From the NCBI RefSeq assembly GCF_947179165.1, contig NC_077239.1:70681634-70745633 (forward strand): a DNA stretch of 64,000 nt, in the 5' to 3' direction. The position numbers and the translations under genes were made by a program. The notes below the pieces were generated by a model. That model worked only from the letters and a program-made list of their open reading frames with translations, was not told the origin of the DNA and did no database searches. Positions 9,960-22,230 of the stretch are shown in pieces. Each line of letters starts with the position of its first letter. Position 1 is the stretch's first letter. Source of the stretch: Solanum dulcamara. Its lineage: Eukaryota > Streptophyta > Magnoliopsida > Solanales > Solanaceae.

Positions 9960-12900
9960 CTTGTCCTAGGCCTTAACCCCATTCCCCTCGATGATCTTTC
10001 AACAGCCTCTCTAGATAGGCCTTTTGTTAGTGGATTCGATACGTTATCTCTTGACTTTACATAGTCAATAGTGATAACACCACTAGAGAGTAGTTGTCTA
10101 ACAGTATTGTGTCACGTCGAATGTGATGCGATTTTCCGTTATACATAATGTTTTCTGTCCTCCCTATTGCCGCTTAGCTATCACAATGTATACATATGGG
10201 TGCCAAAGGTTTGGGCCAAAATGGAATATCTTCCAAAAAATTTTAGAGTCATTCAGCTTCTTCACCAACCTTGTCTAAAATTATAAATTCAGACTCAATT
10301 GTAGAGCGGGCGATGCATATCTGTTTTGATGATTTCCAAGACACTGCTCCTCCACCAACGGTGAAAACATATCCACTTGTGGATTTAACTTCAGATGATC
10401 CAGTGATCCAGTTTACATCACTATATCCCTCAATTACTGTGGGATATTTATTATAATGCAAAGCATAGTTTTGGGTGTGTTTCAAATACCCCAAGACTCG
10501 TTTCATTGCCATCCAATGAGTTTGATTGGGATTATTCATGAATCGACTCAACTTGCTAATAGCACATGCTATATCTAGTCGTGTACAATTCATAATATAC
10601 ATCAAACTTCCCAAAACTCGTGTATAGTCCAATTGTGAGTCACTTTTACCTTCATTCTTTTGAAGTGCAAAACTTACATCAATTGGAGTTTTTGCAACAT
10701 TAAAATTTAAATACTTGAACTTATCAAGTATGTTTTCAATATAATATGACTGTGATAGTGCTAGACCTTATGGAATTTTATGGATCCTAATTCCTAAGAT
10801 CAAGTCAGCAACCTCTAAGTCTTTCATGTCAAATTTGCTAGCAAGCATACGCTTCGTAGCATTTATATCGCCAATGTCTTTACTCATTATCAACATGTCA
10901 TCAACATATAAACAAACAATGACTTCATGATTTTGAGTATTTTTAATGTAAACACATTTGTCACACTCATTAATCTTAAATCTATTTGCCAACATTATTT
11001 GGTCAAATTTCGCATGTCATTGTTTAAGTGCTTGTTTAAGTCCATAAAGTTACTTAACAAGTTTGCACACTTTTTTTTTTACCTGGAACTACAAAACCCT
11101 CAGGTTGTTCCATGTAAATTTCTTCCTCCAATTCTCCATTTAAGAAAGCCGTCTTAACATCCATTTGATGGATTTCAAGACCATATACAGCTGCAAGTGC
11201 CACTAACACCCGAATAGATGTTATCTTTATTACCGGAGAGTATGTGTCAAAGTAATCAAGGCCTTCTTTTTGTCTATAACCTTTGACCACAAGTCTTGCC
11301 TTATATTTATCAATAGTGCCATCAGCTTTCATTTTCCTTTTAAAAATCCATTTTGATCCTAAAGGTTTATTTCCAAGAGGAAGATCAACCAATTCTCATG
11401 TATGGTTATTCAAAATTGATTGAATTTCACTATTGATTGTCTCTTTTCAAAATGCTAAATCAGAAGAAGACATTGCAGCTTTAAATATTTGAGGCTCATT
11501 TTCAAGCAAGAATGTCACAAAATCTGGTCTAAAGGAAGTAGATATCCTTTGATGTTTGCTACGCATTGGATCCTCTTTGGTTGGTTTACTTTCCTTTGGT
11601 TCTTCTCGCGGTCGTTTAGATCTTTCACTTGAGGACTCGCATTTAGTTTTATACGGATAAATATTTTTAAAGAATTCAATATTATTATAATTCAATTACC
11701 GTATTAACATGAATTTCAGGATTGTCCGATTTGTGAACCAAAAATTGACAAGCTTTGTTGTTTGTGGCATAGCCAATAAAAACACAATCCACGGTCTTTG
11801 GTCCAATTTTTACCCTTTTGGGCAAAGAAACTTGAACCTTTGCTAAACACCCCCACACTTTGAAATATTTCAAGTTGGGTTTTCTTCCTTTCCATAGTTC
11901 ATATGGAATAGATTGTGTTTTGCTGTGGGGCACTTTGTTGAGTATTCGATTAGCTGTAAGGATAGCTTCACCCTACAAGTTCTGCGGTAAGTTGGAACTT
12001 ATTAATAAAGCATTCATCATTTCTTTTAATGTTCGATTTTTTCTTTCCGCAATTCCATTTGATTGTGATGTGTAAGGGGCAGTAGTTTGATGAATAATTC
12101 CATATTCTAAACATATCTCTTCAAAAGGAGATTTGTATTCTCCACCCCTATCATTTCTAATCATTTTTATCTTTTTATTCAATTAATTTTCTACTTCGGT
12201 TTTGTATTGCTTAAATGCGTCAATTGCTTCATCCTTACTATTAAGCAAATACACATAATAATATCGAGTGCAATCGTTAATAAAAGTTATAAAATACTTC
12301 TTTCCACCACGAGTTGGTGTAGACTTCATATCACAAATGTCTGTGTGAATCAATTCTAAGGGACTAGAATTCCTTTCAATAGATTTATAAGGATGCTTAG
12401 CATAATTAGATTCAACACATACTTGACATTTTAATTTATTGCAATCAAAGTTAGGCAATATATTTAAATTAATCAATTTTCGCAAGGTTTTATGATTGAC
12501 ATGTCCTAAACGTGAATGCCATAAATTATTTGACTCAAGTAAATAAGAAGAAGTTTGAACTTTATTATCATCAACAACCATTACATTTAGTTTGAAAAGA
12601 CCCTCAGTGAGGTAGCCTTTTTCTAGATACATTTCATTCTTACTGACAACTACTTTGTCTGAAACTAGAACACACTCGAATCCATTCTTAATAAGACGAT
12701 CGACAGATACCAAATTCTTTCGCATTTCTGGAATATGATAAACTTTGTTCAGCGTCACCATCTTGCCGGATGTCATTTTCAGAAATACTCTCCCATATCC
12801 TTCAACCTTAGTAGTTGCAGAATTTCCCATATAGATCGTCGCATCAGGTGCTGCAGGGGAATAAGTAGAGAAGGTTTCTCGGACTGTATACACATGCGAA

Positions 12901-13854
12901 GTAGCTCCCAAATCAAGCCACCATTCTTTGGGATTACTTACTAGGTTGCATTCTGATAACATTGCACACAAATCATCCATACATTCTTTATTTTCCACCA
13001 TATTGGCTTGTCCCTTTCTCTTGTCCTTTTTCGGAAGACGACAATCTGAAGCTTTGTGGCCAACTTTTCCACAATTATAACAATTGCCCTTGAACTTTTT
13101 CTTATTCTGCTCCTGATTCTTTCCAAAAGGTTGCTTCCTTTTCTTATTCTTTGGAGCAGCATCTTCAATGATGTTCGCTCCCATAATCGTTGAATTTCCA
13201 CGCGATTTCTTTTCTGCTGTTTTGTTATCTTCCTTAATCTTGAGACGAATCACAAGATCTTCCAACTTCATTTCCTTGCGCTTGTGCTTTAGATAATTTT
13301 TGAAATCTCTCCACGAAGGAGGCAACTTTTCTATCATCGCAGCCACTTGAAATGCTTCATTAACTATCATACCTTCAGTAATAAGGTCATGAAAAATAAG
13401 TTGTAGTTCTTGAACTTGGGTTCCAACAGTTCTGCTATCTATCATTTTATAGTCTAGGAACTTAGCAATCATAAATTTTTTCAAGCATGCGTCTTCAGTC
13501 TTGTACTTCTTCTCAAGTGCATCCCACAATTCTTTAGAAGTTTTCACAGCACTGTAAACATTGTATAAATCATCATCCAAAGCACTTAGGATGTAGCCCT
13601 TGCATAGAAAATCCATCTGTGTCCATGCCTCAGTAGTCATAAATTTTTCATTGGCCGGCATAGCAACAGCGGGCACAGGAGGGTCTTCGTTGGTGAACTT
13701 CTGCATACCAAGAGTGGTAAGCCAAAAGAACACCCTTTGCTGCCATCCCTTTGAAGTTGGCTCCAAAAAAAATTTCTGATTTTTCTGCCGGTGGTACAGA
13801 AGTGTGGCTTGTTGTAGCAACAGTCGTAGAAGTAGTAGCAGTATCACTTGTCAT
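9960..13854 (-). pseudogene. Copia gag-pol polyprotein, multiply interrupted
   Basis: The start ATG is at 13854. Order: gag UBN2-type region (with LWDALEKKYKTEDACLKKFM), zinc knuckle CYNCGKVGHKASDC, protease site reading WWLDLGATSHV (normally D-S/T-G), GAG-pre-integrase with LWHSRLGHVN, integrase core (HTDICD, NDRGGEY, then the ERKNRT helix), reverse transcriptase (KARLVVKGYRQ, MDVKTAFLNG, catalytic YVDD) and RNase H to about 9960. Breaks: a one-base frameshift near 13747; stops at 12183, 11973, 11447, about 11398, about 11013, 10768, 10249 and 10174; further frame changes near 11685, 11075 (long T run) and 10120. Each listed stop stands where the family normally has Trp or Gln. The element cannot encode its own proteins. 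Confidence 0.95.
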
Positions 13855-14108
13855 TTCTTTTCACTGTCAAAATAGACAAACTGTCTTAATATTTCAGAAT
13901 ATCAAACATTTTACAAAAACAACGATGAGGTTTTTATACTCTTCAAATCATTGTACAAGTATGAACTTTAACATTCCAACAAAGTTTTTATACTCTTCAA
14001 GTCAGAATATTTGTTTCATACGGAGTAGAAAACCACACAGGTTTTAGTCTCCAAAAACAGAATACAGTTTAATTAGAAAAACAAAAATAACAATAATTTC
14101 CTTAAGAA

Positions 14109-14956
14109 TGTTAGTAAACTGTATTGTAAATATTAAAACAGTAACAATAACTACTGAAAGTAATAAAATACAGAATCTGAAAAATTAATGTAAGAACAAA
14201 ATCGAGCCCACTGAATGCACAGTGTGTCCTTAAGGAAATTATTCCCCTCAACGTTCCTGAGATTTTTGGAATTTTTCCTCCCAGGATAGAATGATTTACT
14301 CACCAAAAGAGAGGTACTGCAAATTCTGGTGACTGCGAACCACTCGAAGGCTGTATATCACACGAGTTTTAGGAAGTGCAGAAAGAAGAATAAGAAGATG
14401 TTATTTCAGAAATTTCGTATGGAACATTCTGAGGATTAACAGATATATATAGACTGTTTGCATCTTTTAAGAAAAGGCACCTGTTGGGAAAATGTTTGTC
14501 TGTTGAGAAAAGGTTTGCAACTTTTCGGATAAGGTTGCAACCTTTCAAAAAAATCATTGGAAAAATAGAGGAAAATATTTTTAAATTAATTCGGAAAAGA
14601 AATGGTTTGCGGGTCACGGGTCGGGATTTTTTTTACTTAATTAAATAAATAAATAAATAATATTAATTAATTAAAATTTAAAGGAAATTTGGTCCAAAAA
14701 GATTATCAATCAATTGACCGAAGCCGTAGCCGTAGCCGAAGCCAAGCAAGCGATGACGACGACGGCGCGAGGGGAGACCCTCTTCTTGACCCTTTAGCAA
14801 CATGAAGGAGTGCTTCTATTTTTAAATAGAAAGCTTTTCCTTTCCACCGCCTATGTGGACCAAAGCTTATTTCATAAAGCAAGAGAGAACAAATTATTTT
14901 TCTCTCCACTTCTTTTCCCCTCATTTTCCCATTCAAACTATCTATTAAACCCAACA
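14109..14956 (-). repeat. Right (5') LTR of the Copia element, 848 bp
   Basis: Partner of 8375-9349 with the same termini. In element orientation it is the promoter-bearing LTR. The bases just inside it, reading leftwards TTCTTAAGGAAATT, are not a recognisable tRNA-Met primer-binding site. Confidence 0.95.
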
Positions 14957-14961
14957 CTAGC

Positions 14962-16130
14962 CACACCCAAAACCATCTCGAGTGATAACCTTTATGTTCG
15001 CGAGCAAGCAATTGAACATTTCTACTACTTGTTTCCCCGTTGTAAACGAACAAAATGACTACGAAAGAACCCATACTCGTTTAAAGGATTAAGACCAAAA
15101 AAACAAACCACACCAAAAAGAGTTAAACTGAGAAGATTGCAATGAACAAGACAACCAAAGAAGATGTAATACAATATTAGAAGTCATTGGTGTTATCGGC
15201 CATAGAAAATGAAATTATTATTTAGAGCAGATAATTGTATACGTAGAGATGTCAATCTTATAGTGTGAACATGAGAAATTATTATGGGTTCTTTATGTAT
15301 TACAACCCATAACTTGGGCTGACAAATCATTATGCAAATTTACTTTCTATTATTTCATACAGGATTTAGGGGCATCATTATTCTAATGATATTAACACTA
15401 TCATTTTGCACAGATTGTTTCCCGCTTCTTATATATAAGGACAACTTCACAGCCTAAAAGACGTTCAAATTTTGTTACCGTGGGTAATACTGACTTAACA
15501 CATTAAATAATAAACTTATTGATACACTATATCTAAATATGAAAATATCAATTCTTGATTTCTCAAATTGCTTAAAATCAAACAGGCGACCATTAGCTCA
15601 AAGAATGTTCAATTAAACATGGGAGTTCAACATAATTCCCAATCCAAAATGATAGGTACGTTTACCGCAAAATTTTGAACTTACGGATCAGCTAAAAATA
15701 TAAAATTCTTACATGATCACATCACAATTGCAGTAGGGGTCAAGCACAAAATATTGTCTGGTGTAGAAAGGGCATCACTTAGGGTGCAAAAATTTATAGC
15801 ATCAACTAATTAACAAGAAGATAGGCACGTTGAGGAACCAAAAGTGAAGAAGAGGAAAAAAATATGAGAAACTAAAAGCTATATCCGAGGAGAATGCTAA
15901 CGGAGGAACATTTGCTGGGAAAATAATAATCTCATCTAGGATCATATCCATACTAAATAAGTAGCAATAACAAGAGAGTAACAATGACGCCAAATATTAT
16001 AACGTGATAAATATGATATAATAATAGTGATGACAACTTGGTAGTGTTAAAAGATGACTACTTTTTTCAAAAAAACAACACTATTTTATTTCACACAACT
16101 CACTAATATTACTCCCACTCTATTTTTTTC
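14962..16130. other. Unassigned sequence right of the Copia element
   Basis: Continuation of the pre-insertion sequence from 7916-8369. A short minus-strand ORF crosses from here into the LTR, but it is mostly LTR and is not supported as a gene. From about 15100 to 16130 it is AT-rich, with no recognised gene or bounded repeat. Confidence 0.4.
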
Positions 16131-16422
16131 ACAAACTAAAAAATAACTTGTGGATAACTCTTACTACTCTCTATTGCTTTTTCTATTTGACGTGTTCAAC
16201 AAATAAGCTAATGAGTTCCTTTTATAGAATAAAAAAATATTTCTTTTGATGTCATTAATAACATCAATGAGAAACCAAAATTCAAAGTTGTACGTAAACA
16301 AATATAAGTCCTTTTTAACATTGTTACAAGACTGCAGCAATTGAGGACCTTTGTTGTTGGCTTGTTGCAGCAAATGAAGACTTCAAATATTTGGATGGAT
16401 CCCACAAATATCTTCCTTAATT
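16131..16422 (-). mobile_element. Probable 3' non-coding end or LTR of the second Copia relic
   Basis: It lies directly beyond the C-terminal end of the RNase H remnant (stop near 16423), where a Copia 3' untranslated region, polypurine tract and 3' LTR are expected. A purine-rich stretch (reading leftwards GGAAGAT) lies near 16413-16420. No matching second LTR is in the window, so the boundary is inferred only from position. Confidence 0.35.
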
Positions 16423-19400
16423 TTAATTTTTCTTCTTTATTCCAAGGCTTGATCTCAATCTCTGAAAATCTTCAAACTTGAGAGGCTTTGTAAAGATATC
16501 CGTGACTTGATCGTGAGATTTCACATACTTAAGCTCTACCTCTTTCTTGGCAATGTTTTCTATGATGAAGTGATAACTTGTGTCTATGTGCTTGCTTCGG
16601 TCATGATACATTGGATTCTTGACAAGTGCTTGCACAAATTTGTTATCAACACAAATCATTGTGGTTTCAACTTGCGGCTAATTGAGTTCCTTCAATAATC
16701 TCCTTAACCAAATAGCATGACACATATATGACGTTGCTGCCACGTCCTCAGCTTCACAAGTCGAGACGAAGAATTCTTCTAATGACCTTCAAGTAAGTGG
16801 ATGTAAGAGCTTTCATGAAGCGATTTATTACTCCAACTGCAAGAGTATATTTGATCTTGTACATGTCAAGTACCTCAAACTTTCCATAAGACTTTTGAAC
16901 ATAGTGGAGTCCACCTTTTCTCCATCATCAATCTTTGATAATTTTTCCCACTTTTCATTGGGGTGTTCACAGGATTGCAATCGAACATGTTGAACTTTTT
17001 AAAAATCGCTTTTTTAGAGCTTTCTTGAGATACGGAGATGCCTTTCTCCATTTGCTTCACTTCTAGGCCTAAGTAATATGACATGAGTCATATATCTATC
17101 TTCTCGAGCTCAAGAGATATAACTTTTTTGAAAATTTCAAACAAAACTGAATTGTTACCCGTCAGAATAAGATCATCAACATAAAGACACAAGCAAAACA
17201 TCTCTATTAGTATGAACTTTAATGTAAATATATAGCATATTCATAGATACAACGAGCAAATTCATTGTCTTGAAAGTATTTGTCAATGCGACTATTCCAT
17301 GCCCGTGGAGCTTGATTTAACCCATATAAGACTCTCTTCAACCTCAACAACTTATCTTCATAATTTTTTTACCACAAATCTTAGTGGTTGTTCAACATAG
17401 ACTTCCTCTTCAAGATATCCATCTAAGAATGTCGATTTGACATTTAATTGATGGATTTTTTACTTTATTTGTGCTGCTAAAAAGATCAGCAGATGGATCA
17501 TCTTCATGCGGGCAATAGGTGCATAGACTTCCTCACAGTCGATGTCATGCTTTTGCTTGTAGACTTTACCCATAAGTCTTGCCTTATATCTCTCCGTGAG
17601 TATTTTTCTTTGCCTTGTACACCTATTTGACTCCACTTGCTTGATGATTCTTGGAAAGAGTTGTTAACTCCCAAGTGTTGTTCATCTTTATTGATTAGAT
17701 TTCCTTCTCCATGGATTGTATCCACTTTTATTCGTAATAGCTTCATTCAAAATTCATTGGTTCACTATCAGCAAAGAGATAACACAAAAAATCAAAATTA
17801 GTAATTTCTTTAGTGTTATCATAGAGTTCTTGGATGCTCCTCATCTTATGTGGTCTTTCACTTGAACTCTCTTGAGTAGACGGAGATGCAATATTTGCTG
17901 ATGAAGAAGGTTGGGTTTCATCCTGTGCAGGTGTCGTGTTCTCCTATTCTTCTTCATCTCTAAAGTATGGAAACAAACCATATCTTCTTTAATTTCTTTC
18001 TGAGCCTCCCAATTTCATGTTGCTTCTTCATCAAATTCAATATCATGACTCACTACCTTATTATTATTTGGGTTGTCTAAATTATAGCCTTTTGAACTCG
18101 CATCATAGCCAACAAACACATACTTGACACTTCAATCATCAAGTTTAGCTCTCCCTTGATGTGGAACATGAGCGTAGGCTATGCTCTCAAAGATTCTCAA
18201 GTGGTTGACACTTGGATTTTTTCGGCACCATGCTTTTTGAGGCGTTGGATCTGTCACATTTCTTATTGGAGACCTGTTTCTCAAATAAACTGCATAAGAA
18301 ACAACCTCGGTCCATAAAAAAGTTTGGCATACTTTTAGCTTTCAACATACATCTAACCATATTAAGAATTGTTCTATTCTTTCTTTCTGCAACTCTATTT
18401 TGTTGGGGCAAGTAAGGTATAGTTAGAGAACGACGAATTCCATGATATTGACAAAAGTTATTAAATATTTTTGAAGTGAATTTGCCTCCTCTGTCGGACC
18501 TTAATGCGTTTATTTCGTAGTCACTTTCTTTTTCTACAAGTGCTTTGAAATCTTTAAAAGAAATAATATTTTTTTAAATTTTTGATTCACGAAATACACT
18601 CAAGTCTTTCTACTGAAATCATCAACAAAGAGCAAAAAGTATTTATATTTACCAAAAGAAAGTGGATCGATTGGACCACACCATCAATGTGTACAAGCTG
18701 GAGTAGCTTGGTTGCTGTTGACGTGGCCTCTTTAGAAAAATTCCTCCTTGCATATTTTTCAAGAAGACAGACTTCACACAATTGATTTGGATGATTGATT
18801 GACGGAATCCCATCAACCATGTTCTTATCTTTCATTGATTTTAGCGCTTCAAAATTCAAGTGCCCAACTAGTATGTGCCAATGATGTATCGCATATTTAC
18901 GACACTTTCGACGCTAAAAATGGTGAATTAGTGTGGGTTTCAAATGAGTGTTTATAAATATGAATTGCATTTTATTCATTTTGTAGGAAAATTTAGTCGC
19001 GCATGAGTTTTGGGCTTATTGTTGAGTTTTGCTGAGAAGTTGTTGCAGTCGAGGACCATGAGTGCCCCCACATACCGTGAAGCCTTATACGACCCATGAA
19101 AGCTGGCCGTTAATTGATATGCTGCTGAAAAGATGTGAGCTACTTTTTGTCCAAGTAAAACTCCATGGGACCCTTGACGGATCATGGAGTTCACCACGAA
19201 TTATGGTAGTGGGTCGTGAAAAGCATGTTGAAAATGGTTTGAAAAGGTCCAAGTAAAAAACTATGGACCCCATCACGGGGCGTGAAGAGGACAACAGAGC
19301 ATGAAGAATGCTCGTGAAGGAGCAGAGTCCCACATAGTTGTGGAGCTAAGTCAGGCACCACAGAGCATGACCACGGGGGATGAACATCAATACGGCCCCG

Positions 19401-20602
19401 TGAAGACTGGCGTAAACATGTGCCGACTTAAATTTTTCTAGTTGATTTAGGATTTGATTTTGTAATCTATAAATACCTCATTTTGATTTTATTTTAGATG
19501 AGTTACGTGATTTATGAGAGTTAATTTTACTGATTTTTGAGTGTTGTGAACATTGTGAGAAACATAATTTTGGGTACTTTCAAAAATCAAACGTTCAATA
19601 TAACATTTCACTCATTCTTGATTCATTCTTCGTTCTTGTGATTCAAGATTTATTATTATATAAACGCAAGTCTTGTTTTATGAATTCTACATCGATTCTT
19701 GATTCATACTTATGAATATGAGTAGCTAAACCCCATAACTAAGGTTGTGGGAACCATGACAGAATAACGAAGTAAGCAAATGTATAGGTGATTTTCTTTC
19801 ATTGTTTAGCATACATTGTAGTTTTGTTCATCTTGTTTTCCTTTTAATGAGTGCACGCGTTAAAATTTGCCTGTATTCATTATTTTCTCGGGAAGGGGAT
19901 AGTGTTTAGGAAAATAAAACTACAACAGAGATTCGAAGCTACAAAACTTCATATAAGAACTTGAGCTCATGAGGGGATAGTTTTCTTAGATTAAAAGTAA
20001 GAGTTAGTTAGATACACATTCGAAGATCGGAAGATAAAGAATAAAATTCATATAATAGGACTGAAAGGTGTTTAAATGTACATAACTTGCTAGATTTTGC
20101 ATGCAATGCATTGAAATGATATTACTAGTACGAGATGACTACTGAGTTACAAGTCATGGGGAACGTAATCCTAGCTAAACCTTAAGTCTATTTCACTCTA
20201 TTGCTGTGAATATTGATAATTGTTACTTATTAAACAATTGAAACCCCAAATTTACTTTATACATTCTTACTTTTGGGAAATAGTGACTACAAGTGAATTT
20301 AAGTGCTAGTAGACTTATTTTCTCTGCATTTTCTATGGATTCGGCCTCAACCTAGTTGAATTCTATATTTGACAGAGACCACTTTATACTTCTTAATTGG
20401 AGTGTAAGTTTGAGCGTATCAGCCAACACCATGAGTTATCTTGCTCATTAGCCTTCAAACACTTTGCATCAACGGTCTTAAGATTCAAAATGAACAATCT
20501 ATTCTTTTCAATATGCACTTTAACAATTAAGTTGTTGCTTGAATCTCTAATCCAAAAATGCATATATTTTTTTAAGGAGTTGACCTAAACACAATATATT
20601 AC
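16423..20602 (-). pseudogene. Degraded second Copia element (pol and 3' part of gag/protease), split by a solo LTR
   Basis: Remnants on the minus strand, right to left: a protease-to-GAG-pre-integrase linker at 20427-20602 (with NILCLGQLL and VKVHIEKNRLFILN); the rest of GAG-pre-integrase at about 18740-18881 (GHLNFEALKSMKDKN, INHPNQLCEVCLLEKYA); integrase with RVAERKNRTILNMV near 18400; the later integrase and reverse transcriptase region with YVDD at about 17172-17183 and YYLGLEVKQMEKGISVSQE near 17080; RNase H ending RSKHIDTSYHFI and VTDIFTKPL at 16423-16659. Frames change repeatedly and most of gag is missing. The 18882-20421 segment is a foreign solo LTR. Older and more decayed than the element at 8375-14956, and a different Copia lineage (RNase H and GAG-pre-integrase differ). 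Confidence 0.88.
18882..20421 (-). mobile_element. Solo LTR (about 1.54 kb, probably Gypsy) inside the Copia relic
   Basis: Begins TGATGTATCGC and ends GAGCGTATCA (TG...CA, short inverted termini). GCCAA flanks it on both sides (18877-18881 and 20422-20426). Removing the segment and one GCCAA restores an open frame through the GAG-pre-integrase His motif of the interrupted Copia gene. Read from the right end it starts TGATACGCTCAAAC, which I recall as a Gypsy LTR start. No internal region is present, so it formed by LTR-LTR recombination. It contains GC-richer imperfect repeats (CACGGGG, CGTGAAG types) near 19060-19420. Confidence 0.9.
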
Positions 20603-22230
20603 TGTCATGGCCAAAACTTTTTTCTAGATATGACATGGAAAATAGGATCTCGAAAGACCCTAAACAAGCCACTTGACATAAGCATAATACTAAAATAAGA
20701 AACATAACCAAGTAATTCAAAAAACAGAAAATAAGTCTCAAAATGACAATCTCAACAAATGAAAAATCTGAGCATAACAACTAATAATGCGTAAATCATA
20801 CTAAGTATGACAACAAGCCTCTACTAACATTGATTTGTACTACAAAAAGCTTTAGCTCACAAAATAATCTGAAAATTGAACTGTAGTCTGAAAGAACATA
20901 AAGGAATTCATAATATGTCCATGCCCTCAAACCATTAACCTCTAGGCACATAGTTTAGATAGATATATGTATTGTTATTGTTTCCTAGAGTAGGAATGGG
21001 TTATGTAGGTATGAATTCTCGATGGCTAGGAGTAGGTGATTAGTTCTTGATCGATAATTTGAATAAATCCTTCTGAAATAGTTGGTAATTCCTAAGAACA
21101 AAAGTGTGTCTTTAAGGGGGTCCAATAGTGGTCTATGGCTATGTGCAATCATAGGGATATGTATATGTGTGTGTGTTTATGTGACTGTCCATATGAATTA
21201 CTTATGTAACACATACTCAAGGAATAATTGTTGAATGTGTATAACTTCATGTTAATAATCTCATCCAATGAACCTATTGATTACTTGTGTATTCAAGTGC
21301 GGTTGTTGCATTGTGGTTGTGATTGTGTTAAATGTGTTTGATAACTACTTCACTAGTATTGCATGTATACTATACGATTAGGGGAAAAGGAAGAACATGA
21401 TTGAAATGACATCGTGTGATTAAATTCTATGCTATTAATGCATTACTTGGTTGTGCAACTGTGTGTGCCTATTCATTTTGATTATAATTGTGATGTGTAA
21501 ATTTATGTTGAATCGAGTACCATATCGGTACATGTTTGTTAACAGTTTGGGTGTGGATTCTATGAGAGAACCAGATTGATTGTGGAAATTGTGATTAATC
21601 ATGCTCATTGTGTAAATTGATTAAAGTTACCGAAAGTCCGAATAATGCTATATTCCTGATGTGATTGTGTATTATTTGTTTTACAATGTTATGCCTATTT
21701 GTTCGTACTTCAAATAATCAAGTATGAAATTGTGTGTGATCATGCGGAGAGTAGTTGATTAAGTTGGATTTTGGTGACTTAGAGTTTGATTATGTTGTGT
21801 CCTATTGTTGAGTGTGATAATGGGGATCCGAGGAATAATTGTCGAATTTCTAATTCCATGTAAGTCGCTATAACGGGTTAGGGACCGCTATAGCGGGCCA
21901 ATACGGATGTAGTATAAAGAAGCTCCAAACCATTTTTATGTATGCAGTCTTACAAGTAGTTTACTGAATATTCAAGAGCCAGGGTGTTGGAGAAAAAGTG
22001 GTAGACTAGCTAAACAGAGTTAGTGGTGACCTGTATTTCACAAACTCCTCTATGTGATAGAAGAGCTAGGTTATGATTAGATAAGTGTTAGCTTGAAACG
22101 CAATGGAAGGTAGGGTGCTAATTCATGATTTGTTTATTTTTCGCATGTTATAACCGAGTGGGGGTTGAGGATTCTCCTATGTAGGTGTTAGAGTAGGTGT
22201 CTGCACGATCCGATGAATTGAGTCGTGACA
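20603..22230. mobile_element. LTR (about 1.63 kb, Gypsy-like), flanks do not match
   Basis: Starts TGTCATGGCC and ends GAGTCGTGACA, the inverted termini of a common plant Gypsy LTR type. It contains GCTATAACGGG and GCTATAGCGGG motifs near 21870-21895. The 5-bp flanks are ATTAC on the left and ATAAA on the right and do not match. The left flank is the Copia relic and the right flank is a CACTA end, so the two sides belong to different elements. It is best read as a recombinant or truncated LTR. No internal coding region. Confidence 0.7.

Larger units (their letters stand above)
8375..14956 (-). mobile_element. Full-length Ty1/Copia LTR retrotransposon with 5-bp target duplication
   Basis: Two LTRs, 8375-9349 and 14109-14956, both start TGTTAG and end CCCAACA. 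The direct repeat CTAGC flanks the element exactly (8370-8374 and 14957-14961). The internal ORF remnants run on the minus strand, so the right LTR is the 5' LTR. Just inside the left LTR is a weak purine-rich stretch (reading leftwards GCTGGGGAT) at the polypurine-tract position. The sequence inside the 5' LTR does not match the usual initiator-Met primer site. The order gag, protease, integrase, reverse transcriptase, RNase H defines Copia. The polyprotein is broken many times, so the copy is not autonomous. Confidence 0.96.

Noticed and set aside
14706..15074. 122-codon minus-strand ORF
   Set aside because: Crosses from unassigned flank into the Copia LTR; its C-terminal half is LTR sequence.
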